Below, one piece after another: positions 1-4,639 of a stretch of DNA of 5,089 bases. The first letter of the stretch is position 1. Each line of letters opens with the position of its first letter. Source of the stretch: Gammaproteobacteria bacterium GWE2_37_16 (lineage in GTDB: Bacteria; Pseudomonadota; Gammaproteobacteria; UBA9339); contig MGXG01000027.1 in NCBI GenBank assembly GCA_001801285.1, positions 1 to 5,089 of the forward strand. Reading direction: 5' to 3'. The notes under the pieces were generated by a model, which was given only the letters and a program-made list of their open reading frames with translations, had not been told where the DNA came from and ran no database searches. The position numbers and the translations under genes were made by a program.

Positions 1-105
1 AAGTTGTCCACCAATGTATGGGGCAGAAGCATCTGCACATGCCTCATTGGCAATACTGCCTAAACCAATAGCAACAATAGAACCTAATAAAATTTTTTTC
101 AACAT
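1..105 (-). CDS. Small outer-membrane beta-barrel protein, N-terminal part only
   Basis: This minus-strand reading frame starts at ATG (105-103) and runs off the left edge of the window after 35 codons. The visible protein begins MLKKILLGSIVAIGLG, a lysine-charged N-terminus followed by a hydrophobic core. It reaches a likely signal-peptidase I site after ACA (residues 22-24). The mature start, APYIGGQL, resembles the first beta strand of Opa/OmpA-like small barrels (consensus like YxGxQxG). A good ribosome site (AGGAG, complement of 116-120) lies 10 bases upstream of the ATG. It is probably a paralogue of the complete barrel gene at 412-1077: same strand, same MxKKILL start, same IYVGLQAG-like first strand. 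It has its own candidate promoter (212-190) and is insulated from the upstream gene by the terminator at 341-372. The barrel assignment rests on the leader and one strand only. Confidence 0.7.
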   Translation of the reverse strand, partial: MLKKILLGSIVAIGLGSIANEACADASAPYIGGQL

Positions 106-142
106 AGATGTTTATCTCCTTTAAAAGTGTAGAGCAAGCTTT

Positions 143-246
143 GTAGCCGCAGACCCGTAGCCGCAGACTTTAGTCTGCGTATTACAAACATTATACAGTA
201 ATAAGATTCGGTCTAAATTATAACGCAAGCTAAAGCTTGCAGCTAC
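143..246. repeat. REP pair 1 (BIME-like inverted hairpin pair)
   Basis: The left unit starts with GTAG (157-160) and has perfect 8-base arms CGCAGACT (162-169) and AGTCTGCG (172-179) around TT. The right unit (224-246) is in inverted orientation: arms GCAAGCT (225-231) and AGCTTGC (234-240) around AA, ending in AGCTAC. The GTAG feet therefore face outward and the hairpins are 44 bases apart. A tandem partial copy of the left foot (GTAGCCGCAGACC, 143-155) precedes the left unit. A GTAG foot before an imperfect palindrome is the established hallmark of REP elements mobilised by RAYT (Y1 IS200-like) transposases. No RAYT gene is in the window. Confidence 0.85.
190..217 (-). promoter_or_regulatory. 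Candidate sigma70 promoter for the partial barrel gene
   Basis: Reading the minus strand, TTTAGA (217-212) is followed after 16 bases by a perfect TATAAT (195-190). This would start transcription near 183 and give a 5' leader of about 78 bases before the ATG at 105. The promoter lies in the spacer of a REP pair, so the leader RNA would contain the hairpin at 162-179. A second TATAAT (222-217) has no convincing -35 box. The assignment is by consensus match only. Confidence 0.45.
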
Positions 247-255
247 TATAAAATT

Positions 256-327
256 CGTAACCGCAGACCTATAGCCGCAGACTTTAGTCTGCGTAATATC
301 AATGCATAAGCCAAAGTTTGCGGCTAC
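256..327. repeat. REP pair 2, compact, with degraded right half
   Basis: The left unit (271-293) has ATAG in place of GTAG and perfect arms CGCAGACT (276-283) and AGTCTGCG (286-293). As in pair 1, a truncated extra foot (GTAACCGCAGACC, 257-269) precedes it. The right half (about 304-327) keeps the outer end GCGGCTAC (320-327) but its stem no longer pairs well. The spacer is only about 10 bases against 28-58 in the other pairs. It lies 9 bases from pair 1, so the two form a small cluster between the barrel genes. Confidence 0.75.
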
Positions 328-340
328 AGGTATTTTAAAA

Positions 341-372
341 GCAAAAAGGCGGATAAATCCGCCTTTTTTTGC
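341..372 (-). terminator. Rho-independent terminator, probably bidirectional
   Basis: A GC-rich stem, GGCGGA (348-353) with TCCGCC (358-363), closes a TAAA loop. It is flanked by five A on the left (343-347) and seven T on the right (364-370), so either strand gives a hairpin followed by a U tract. On the minus strand it lies 40 bases beyond the stop codon of the barrel gene ending at 412, and it should stop that transcript before the next barrel gene. Confidence 0.9.
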
Positions 373-411
373 TTTAGCTTTTTCGCTAATTTCTTACTTT
401 TTGGTAAAAGC

Positions 412-1077
412 TTAGTAGTTAAACTTGTAAGCAATACCTAGAGCAAAGAAATCAGGAGCTGCTTGGAATTTAGGTTGTGACACATCGCCATCAACTTTAT
501 TTCTACCTTGGAAACGTGTCCAGGATAGATCTAAAGTTAGGTTTTGAACAGCCTCATAGCTTAAGCCTAAGCCGTAAGCGATGTTGAAATTATTGGTATT
601 ATAATTTCCATTGGTGTTTGCACCTTGTTGGTCAACTTTAGTTAATAAGTAATCAACACCAAATTTGGCATAAATACCAAACATGTCGTCGAAAGCATAT
701 TTCAATTTACCCATCAAGTCAAAACCTTGGGTAGTATATCTCCAAACATCACCAAAGCCAGATTCAGTGGCAACTGGTCTGTTGAATTCTCTAAAATAGC
801 CCAACTCAACAGCAAAGTTTGGATGGAAATCCCAGCCGACAAATACGCGACCGGCAAAGCCATTTTCTTTACTTATGCCATCACCAAAATAAGTGGACCA
901 ATTGTCTGAATTATTGACATTACCCCAATTGCTTAAATCCATACCGGCTTGTAAACCGACGTAGATTCCTGGGTTAAAAGCATTGCCTACTACTGGAGCC
1001 GCTTCTACGGTACCATTAGCAAACGCAGCTGCGCTCAAACCTAGTGCTACTGCACCAACTAATAGAATTTTCTTCAT
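412..1077 (-). CDS. Small outer-membrane beta-barrel protein (Opa/OmpA-like), 221 residues
   Basis: This is a complete secreted barrel protein, expected in the outer membrane; its physiological role cannot be read from the sequence. A signal peptide (about residues 1-20, ending AAAFA, cleaved before NG) is followed by a short linker. Alternating amphipathic strands then begin with GIYVGLQAGM. Further strands are visible at FAGRVFVGWDF, FAVELGYFREF, GFDLMGKLKYAF, GIYAKFGVDYLL, IAYGLGLSYEA, NLTLDLSWTRF and FFALGIAYKFNY. The count of about eight strands and the mature size of about 200 residues fit the eight-stranded small-barrel families. The C-terminus ends in an aromatic residue (Tyr), as BAM substrates do. 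A TTG six bases upstream would lengthen the frame by two codons, but it sits too close to the ribosome site, so ATG at 1077 is chosen. The decayed copy at 1311-1447 and the partial gene at 1-105 look like relatives. Termination is at 341-372. Confidence 0.88.
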   Translation of the reverse strand: MKKILLVGAVALGLSAAAFANGTVEAAPVVGNAFNPGIYVGLQAGMDLSNWGNVNNSDNWSTYFGDGISKENGFAGRVFVGWDFHPNFAVELGYFREFNRPVATESGFGDVWRYTTQGFDLMGKLKYAFDDMFGIYAKFGVDYLLTKVDQQGANTNGNYNTNNFNIAYGLGLSYEAVQNLTLDLSWTRFQGRNKVDGDVSQPKFQAAPDFFALGIAYKFNY

Positions 1078-1084
1078 TATCAAA

Positions 1085-1090
1085 TCCTCA
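1085..1090 (-). promoter_or_regulatory. Ribosome binding site that fixes the barrel gene start
   Basis: The complement reads TGAGGA, 7 bases before ATG (1077-1075) but only 1 base before the in-frame TTG (1083-1081). The spacing favours the ATG. Confidence 0.75.
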
Positions 1091-1129
1091 CAATTAAATT
1101 TAATTTTTGGATAAAAAATAAACCAAACA

Positions 1130-1164
1130 TTTTTAAGTTTACCTAGTCAAAACTTAAAAAGCAA
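1130..1164 (-). promoter_or_regulatory. Perfect 11-base inverted repeat overlapping candidate promoter boxes
   Basis: TTTTTAAGTTT (1130-1140) and AAACTTAAAAA (1150-1160) are exact reverse complements separated by 9 bases, 53 bases upstream of the barrel gene's ATG. On the minus strand a weak promoter, TTGCTT (1164-1159), 17 bases, TAAACT (1141-1136), overlaps both arms. An alternative -35, TTGACT (1150-1145), covers the spacer but has no good -10 partner. The layout suits a dimeric repressor operator or a leader hairpin. The repeat is directly visible; the promoter and operator roles are inferred. Confidence 0.4.
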
Positions 1165-1310
1165 TTTTTTAGCGCTACCATTCCTACGTTCCATTAAAAA
1201 ACCGGATCAATAGCGACTAAAAGAAGATACGCACTTTCTCACATTTTCAATCAATATGCAAATTTTTTTCATATCACTACAAATTAACAAAAAATGAAAA
1301 TCAATTTTGC
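1165..1310. other. AT-rich intergenic stretch, no gene seen
   Basis: There is no reading frame of interest, no REP unit and no convincing terminator here. It lies between the barrel gene's upstream region and the decayed barrel copy, and may be eroded former spacer. Confidence 0.5.
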
Positions 1311-1447
1311 CTAGTAATTAAATTTATAAACCACACCTAAAACAAAGAAATCCATGTTTTCTTGGACCAGGATTGAAATTGATCACCATCCACTTTTGAC
1401 GTCCCCTAAAAACGTGCCCAGGAAATATCTAAAAAATAAATTTATCA
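1311..1447 (-). pseudogene. Decayed C-terminal remnant of a third barrel gene
   Basis: The minus strand encodes MDFFVLGVVYKFNY followed by TAG (1355-1311). This matches the C-terminus PDFFALGIAYKFNY of the intact barrel gene at 412-1077. Further upstream, in a different frame, it reads LDISWARF, a TAG stop (1408-1406), then KVDGD (1396-1382), matching LDLSWTRF, Gln and KVDGD in the intact protein. The sequence between KVDGD and DFF is 26 bases against 30 in the intact gene, which explains the frameshift. Similarity fades beyond about 1447, and no N-terminal half or signal peptide is found. It is thus a 5'-truncated, frameshifted, stop-containing paralogue, left from a tandem array of barrel genes. 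The residue matches are read directly; the duplication history is inferred. Confidence 0.85.
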
Positions 1448-1592
1448 CAAAAAATGGTTACATGTTACAATCAAAAACATCCAGACCGAATCAAAGCGTC
1501 TTAGAACAAACCTTAACCGCAAACTATAAATTCGGCACACGCTTATACGCGGGTCACAAAACTAGAGGCTTGTAAAATTAAGGAGAAACATA
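1448..1592 (+). other. Leader region of the TraI-like gene with an unexplained coding-looking fragment
   Basis: An open plus-strand stretch (ATG at 1462, stop TAA 1573-1575) ends in LTANYKFGTRLYAGHKTRGL. The NYKFGTRLYAG part resembles a porin beta strand, but there is no ribosome site and only 37 residues. It may be a scrap of a lost gene or chance. TATAAA (1525-1530) could be a -10 box for the following gene with a weak TTAGAA (1501-1506) 18 bases upstream. A strong ribosome site, AAGGAG (1580-1585), lies 7 bases before ATG 1593. Confidence 0.35.
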
Positions 1593-2972
1593 ATGAACAC
1601 CAACTTCATCAGCAGTACTGAGGGAAAAATCAGCGCCAGCGCTATGGCAAGACAAGCATTTAGCGAACGTAGTGTTTTCCAAGTTTCAGACGCTACCGAA
1701 CTATTATCTCCCGCTAAACGAAAAAAAATCTTAACCGATATTCGCACTCTATCCGCAGCCCCAGAAGAACATTACATCGCGCTATACCAAACCCTAATTG
1801 AAAACTTCGCCCAAATGACCCAGGTTTTACCAATTAACAATGAAGCCAGATTATTTAGTCTCTTAGATGAAGGTTTATTGCGTGGACTTTATGTTTTACA
1901 ATTACAACAAACTCAAAATAATCAAAATAAACCCGAACCACTGATAAATTACATACTTTTCAGTGCTGCTTTGATGTTTGATATTGGTTACACAACTGCA
2001 AACCGCATGGTAATCATATCTAACAAAGATGGTGATTTCGTAAGAGAATGGAGCCCATTTCAAGGAGCGTTACAACCTGAAGACGGTTATTACAAAATTC
2101 GTCGCGGCGGTGGCATGCCAGCCTGGCTTTGCCGACGCACCACCCCCCTTCTAGCCAGACAACTAGCGCCTGGAATTGGTTTTAATTGGATTACTCAAGA
2201 TTCCTATGCCTTCAACACCTGGTTGGCTTTACTATCTGATGACAAAGAAGGATCTGGCGCTTTAGGTTTAATTTTTAACCGCGCCAAAGAAATGCTCGAA
2301 GAATTCAAAACCACTCAAGATTTTTATAATTTTGTAGATATTACCGATATTAATGCCACTGAACCCAAAGAAAATGAACTTGGCGAAAAATTTATTGAGT
2401 GGTTAAAACAAGGCATTGAAGCAGGCAGCATCACCATCAATAAACCTGATTCCAATGTACAAGTATTTGCCGAAGGAACGGTCATGAGAATAGAATCGCT
2501 GCTAAAATCCTTTATTAGCGGCAGCGCTGCAACCATAAACATGGATCGACTCTGCGAACAACTGGAAAGACTTGGCGTAACTAGTGGTGCCATGGAAGTG
2601 CGCTATAAAAATATTAAACAAAGAGCTGATGCTTTTATCTCGCCTTTCGCACCCAATCAAAAAAACACAGCAGCAGCTTCCTCATTATTTGGTTCACATA
2701 CAAAGCAACCAATCACTGAACAACAAGCCACAACAGCAGGTCAATCTCTTTTTGACTCAAAAACCACATCCGCCAAATCTGCATCTGCTCCTGGTATACT
2801 ATTAAGCGACACTGCCACCCGCATCGTTCTCAACGTACAGGTTGCCCCAAACAATAACGCCGAACTGCAAGTAGTTAATGTCGAAGATAAAAATAAACTC
2901 AACCGCGGCTTACCACCCATAAATTTGTCGCCTCCAAATGAACACTTTAATTTCACTCGTGACAAACCATAG
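1593..2972 (+). CDS. Stand-alone MobH relaxase-like protein (TraI_2 + TraI_2_C) lacking the HD metal ligands
   Basis: The 459-residue protein resembles the TraI_2 domain of MobH-type conjugative relaxases over about residues 37-235. Landmarks are LLSPAKRKKIL, the helix around EEHYIALYQTLIENF (58-72), LLDEGLLRGLYVLQLQ (90-105), FSAALMFDIGY (123-133), REWSPFQGAL (151-160), YYKIRRGG, LLARQLAPGIGFNWI, and a closing segment with GALGLIFNRAKE. A TraI_2_C-like winged-helix region follows at about 263-345 (GEKFIEWLKQGIEAGSITINKPDS, typical FxxWL and N-P elements). In active MobH enzymes the first domain has a PASE-x-HH..GG...H motif and ALLHDxGK. Here these read PINNEARLF..LLDE and ALMFDIGY, so the histidines and the lysine are replaced and only Asp130 remains. 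Residues about 352-400 are a polar, low-complexity linker with two SLF-x-S-x-T motifs (364-370, 385-391). No transfer genes are nearby, which suggests a domesticated or non-catalytic homologue. The stop codon lies inside a REP repeat. Domain identity comes from recalled family patterns; inactivity is an inference. Confidence 0.8.
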   Translation: MNTNFISSTEGKISASAMARQAFSERSVFQVSDATELLSPAKRKKILTDIRTLSAAPEEHYIALYQTLIENFAQMTQVLPINNEARLFSLLDEGLLRGLYVLQLQQTQNNQNKPEPLINYILFSAALMFDIGYTTANRMVIISNKDGDFVREWSPFQGALQPEDGYYKIRRGGGMPAWLCRRTTPLLARQLAPGIGFNWITQDSYAFNTWLALLSDDKEGSGALGLIFNRAKEMLEEFKTTQDFYNFVDITDINATEPKENELGEKFIEWLKQGIEAGSITINKPDSNVQVFAEGTVMRIESLLKSFISGSAATINMDRLCEQLERLGVTSGAMEVRYKNIKQRADAFISPFAPNQKNTAAASSLFGSHTKQPITEQQATTAGQSLFDSKTTSAKSASAPGILLSDTATRIVLNVQVAPNNNAELQVVNVEDKNKLNRGLPPINLSPPNEHFNFTRDKP

Positions 2973-3071
2973 CCTATAAAACCGTAGCCTGAAAACCGTA
3001 GCCGCAGGCTTTAGCCTGCGATATATTATGTGCAATAATTGTAGGCTACGCAGACTAAAGTCTGCGGCCAC
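2967..3071. repeat. REP pair 3 with triplicated foot, overlapping a gene's stop codon
   Basis: The left unit has GTAG (2998-3001) and arms CGCAGGCT (3003-3010) and AGCCTGCG (3013-3020). The inverted right unit (3049-3071) has arms CGCAGACT (3049-3056) and AGTCTGCG (3059-3066), ending GCCAC. The foot is repeated three times upstream: CCATAGCCT (2967-2975), CCGTAGCCT (2982-2990) and CCGTAGCCGC (2996-3005), separated by short A-rich spacers. The TAG at 2970-2972 inside the first foot is the stop codon of the TraI-like gene, and a second in-frame TAG (2985-2987) sits in the next foot. Left and right stems differ in sequence, yet each pairs perfectly. Confidence 0.85.
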
Positions 3072-3072
3072 A

Positions 3073-3306
3073 CAATCGTTATTAATACGAATTATTCAAC
3101 AACTCCAACAACAAGGATATGCAAATAAAATTACTATACAAATCAATATGTTATCTTTAAGATTAAAAAATCAACCATATCCCATAAAACTTAAACCATC
3201 AATCATTGATAATTTAATTAATGAAAATTTGCTTTACATATTTTTATTTGTTCCTATCATTAGTCGGAGGTCTATTGACAATCGCGTTTTCATAACGAAA
3301 AAGTAA
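3073..3306 (+). pseudogene. Uncertain AT-rich ORF or gene remnant downstream of REP pair 3
   Basis: An open frame runs from ATG 3028 to TAA 3304-3306 (92 residues). Its first 15 codons are translated REP sequence, there is no ribosome site before the ATG, and the start is therefore not credible. The following part looks more like protein: a helix-like SLLIRIIQQLQQQGYA, an alternating strand KITIQINMLSLRL, then PIKLKPSIIDNLINENLLYIF. The last 20 residues look random. It may be a decayed domain, perhaps once the C-terminal end of the TraI-like protein and cut off by the REP insertion; it is in another frame from that gene. I recognise no family. Positions 3307-3381, up to leucine dehydrogenase, hold no clear promoter: a perfect TTGACA (3275-3280) has no -10 box at proper distance. 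Confidence 0.3.
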
Positions 3307-3381
3307 TTACCAACAGTTCCTAGCAAATTTTACTTTACTTAAATCATCGCGCAGCAATTCACTAATGCAAAATTTCTTACC

Positions 3382-3387
3382 AGGGGG
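3382..3387 (+). promoter_or_regulatory. Ribosome binding site that fixes the leucine dehydrogenase start
   Basis: AGGGGG ends 7 bases before ATG 3395. An in-frame ATG at 3365 would place this site inside the coding region and has no purine-rich site of its own, so 3395 is preferred. Confidence 0.7.
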
Positions 3388-3394
3388 TACCTAC

Positions 3395-4471
3395 ATGAAT
3401 ATCTTTAACTTAAAAGACTTCGACAATCATGAGCAAGTAGTTTTTTGCCAAGATCAAAGCAGTGGGCTCAAGGCTATTATTGCTATCCACAATACACAAC
3501 TTGGTCCAGCACTGGGTGGTTGTCGCATGTACCCTTACACTTCCATGGATGACGCATTGGAAGATGTTTTACGTCTCTCCAAGGGTATGACTTACAAAGC
3601 TTCTGTTGCAGATCTAAATCTCGGCGGGGGCAAAGCAGTCATTATTGGGGACCCCAAAAAACATACTTCTGAAGCGCTTTTCCGCACTTTCGGTCGTTTC
3701 GTACAGAGCTTAGGTGGGCGCTACATTACTGCTGAAGATGTCGGAACAAATACAAGCGTTATGGAATGGATTAGACTAGAAACCGACTTTGTTACCGGTA
3801 TTCCTGAATATTTCGGTGGCTCTGGCAACCCATCACCGTTTACAGCCCATGGTGTTTTTTGCGGCATCAAGGCTGCTTGGAAAAAAGTTACTGGCAAAGA
3901 TAGCTTAACTGGAGCCAGAGTAGCTGTACAGGGCATCGGTAGCGTTGGTTATAATCTATGCAAAGAATTGCATCATGCTGGAGCTATTCTCTATCTCAAC
4001 GATATCAATAAAGATGCTCTACAAAAAGCCGCAAATGAATTTAATGCCACTATCATCGAAGAAAAAGATTTATATCATCTGGAAGTCGACATTTATTCGC
4101 CATGCGCATTAGGCGCCACCATCAACGACAAAACCATACCTCATCTTAAATGTTCTATCATTGCCGGTGCCGCCAATAACCAATTAGCTCTTGAGGCAAA
4201 ACATTGTGATGACATACAAAAAGCCGGCATTCTCTATGCGCCAGATTACGTCATTAATGCGGGTGGTTTAATTAATGTTTCTTCCGAAATCTACGGTGGG
4301 GGAGAAAATTATGCCATGAACAAGATTGAAAATATTTACAACACCTTATTACATATTTTCCATCTTGCCGATAAAGAAAAAATATCAACCGCATTGGCAG
4401 CCAATAAAATTGCCGAACAAAGGCTTGTCGCAATATCATCAACAAAGAAAGTTTATTTACCTGAGGAATAA
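3395..4471 (+). CDS. ldh: Leucine dehydrogenase (NAD+-dependent), 358 residues
   Basis: This cytoplasmic enzyme oxidatively deaminates L-leucine (also valine and isoleucine) with NAD+ to the 2-oxo acid, ammonium and NADH, the entry step of branched-chain amino acid catabolism. The length is typical of the family (about 350-365). The N-terminal dimerisation and substrate domain carries GPALGGCRM (37-45), KGMTYKASVADLNLGGGKAVI (63-83) and AEDVGT (113-118). The two conserved lysines, Lys68 and Lys80, fall at the same numbers as the catalytic pair known from Bacillus enzymes. The Rossmann domain shows QGIGSVG (179-185, GxGxxG), with Asp203 at the end of the second strand (LNDIN), the residue expected to bind the NAD+ ribose. 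Family motifs PCALGATIND, IAGAANNQL and PDYVINAGGLIN (283-294) follow. Start at 3395 rather than 3365 because of the ribosome site at 3382. No U-tract terminator follows; REP pair 4 begins 34 bases downstream of the stop. I see no truncation or missing key residue. Confidence 0.96.
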   Translation: MNIFNLKDFDNHEQVVFCQDQSSGLKAIIAIHNTQLGPALGGCRMYPYTSMDDALEDVLRLSKGMTYKASVADLNLGGGKAVIIGDPKKHTSEALFRTFGRFVQSLGGRYITAEDVGTNTSVMEWIRLETDFVTGIPEYFGGSGNPSPFTAHGVFCGIKAAWKKVTGKDSLTGARVAVQGIGSVGYNLCKELHHAGAILYLNDINKDALQKAANEFNATIIEEKDLYHLEVDIYSPCALGATINDKTIPHLKCSIIAGAANNQLALEAKHCDDIQKAGILYAPDYVINAGGLINVSSEIYGGGENYAMNKIENIYNTLLHIFHLADKEKISTALAANKIAEQRLVAISSTKKVYLPEE

Positions 4472-4505
4472 TTAATCAGAAAATAAAAAGACATGGATAT
4501 AAGCC

Positions 4506-4608
4506 GTAGCCGCAGGCTTTAGCCTGCTATAAAAATCAATCACGTAGTGATTCAATAATTTATAATTTCTTGGCGAATGTATAAACGCAAGCTAAAGCTT
4601 GCGGCTAC
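4506..4608. repeat. REP pair 4 between leucine dehydrogenase and nudF
   Basis: The left unit has GTAG (4506-4509) with stem GCAGGCT (4512-4518) and AGCCTGC (4521-4527). The inverted right unit (4586-4608) has arms GCAAGCT and AGCTTGC and ends in GCGGCTAC (4601-4608). The 58-base spacer holds another small hairpin, AATCAC (4538-4543) with GTGATT (4547-4552), and a TATAAT (4561-4566) without a clear -35 box. The right end is 31 bases from the next start codon, so any nudF promoter should lie within or right beside this repeat. Confidence 0.85.
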
Positions 4609-4639
4609 GGGTTTGCGACCATAAACTTAAAATAAATAT

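Noticed and set aside
143..327. CRISPR array
   Set aside because: The units are palindromic, arranged in inverted pairs with unequal spacers (about 10-58 bases) and scattered over the window, which fits REP/BIME elements and not direct repeats with uniform spacers.
727..909. Plus-strand ORF of 60 residues
   Set aside because: It lies wholly inside the intact barrel gene on the other strand, with no ribosome site or family resemblance.
1255..1277. Imperfect hairpin (ATATG with CATAT around an A/T-rich loop) as terminator
   Set aside because: The stem is short and AT-only, and no gene ends nearby in an orientation that would need it except the decayed remnant.
1354..1461. 5' part of a plus-strand ORF starting at 1354
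   Set aside because: It is the antisense of the decayed barrel remnant, whose homology to the intact barrel gene is on the minus strand.
3275..3309. Perfect TTGACA as promoter for leucine dehydrogenase
   Set aside because: No -10-like hexamer lies 16-18 bases downstream; the nearest, TAATTA at 3304, is 23 bases away.
4506..4535. REP hairpin as rho-independent terminator of leucine dehydrogenase
   Set aside because: The stem is followed by TATAAAAATC rather than a T tract, and the same stems occur as inverted pairs elsewhere, so it is a repeat first. Some termination effect cannot be excluded.
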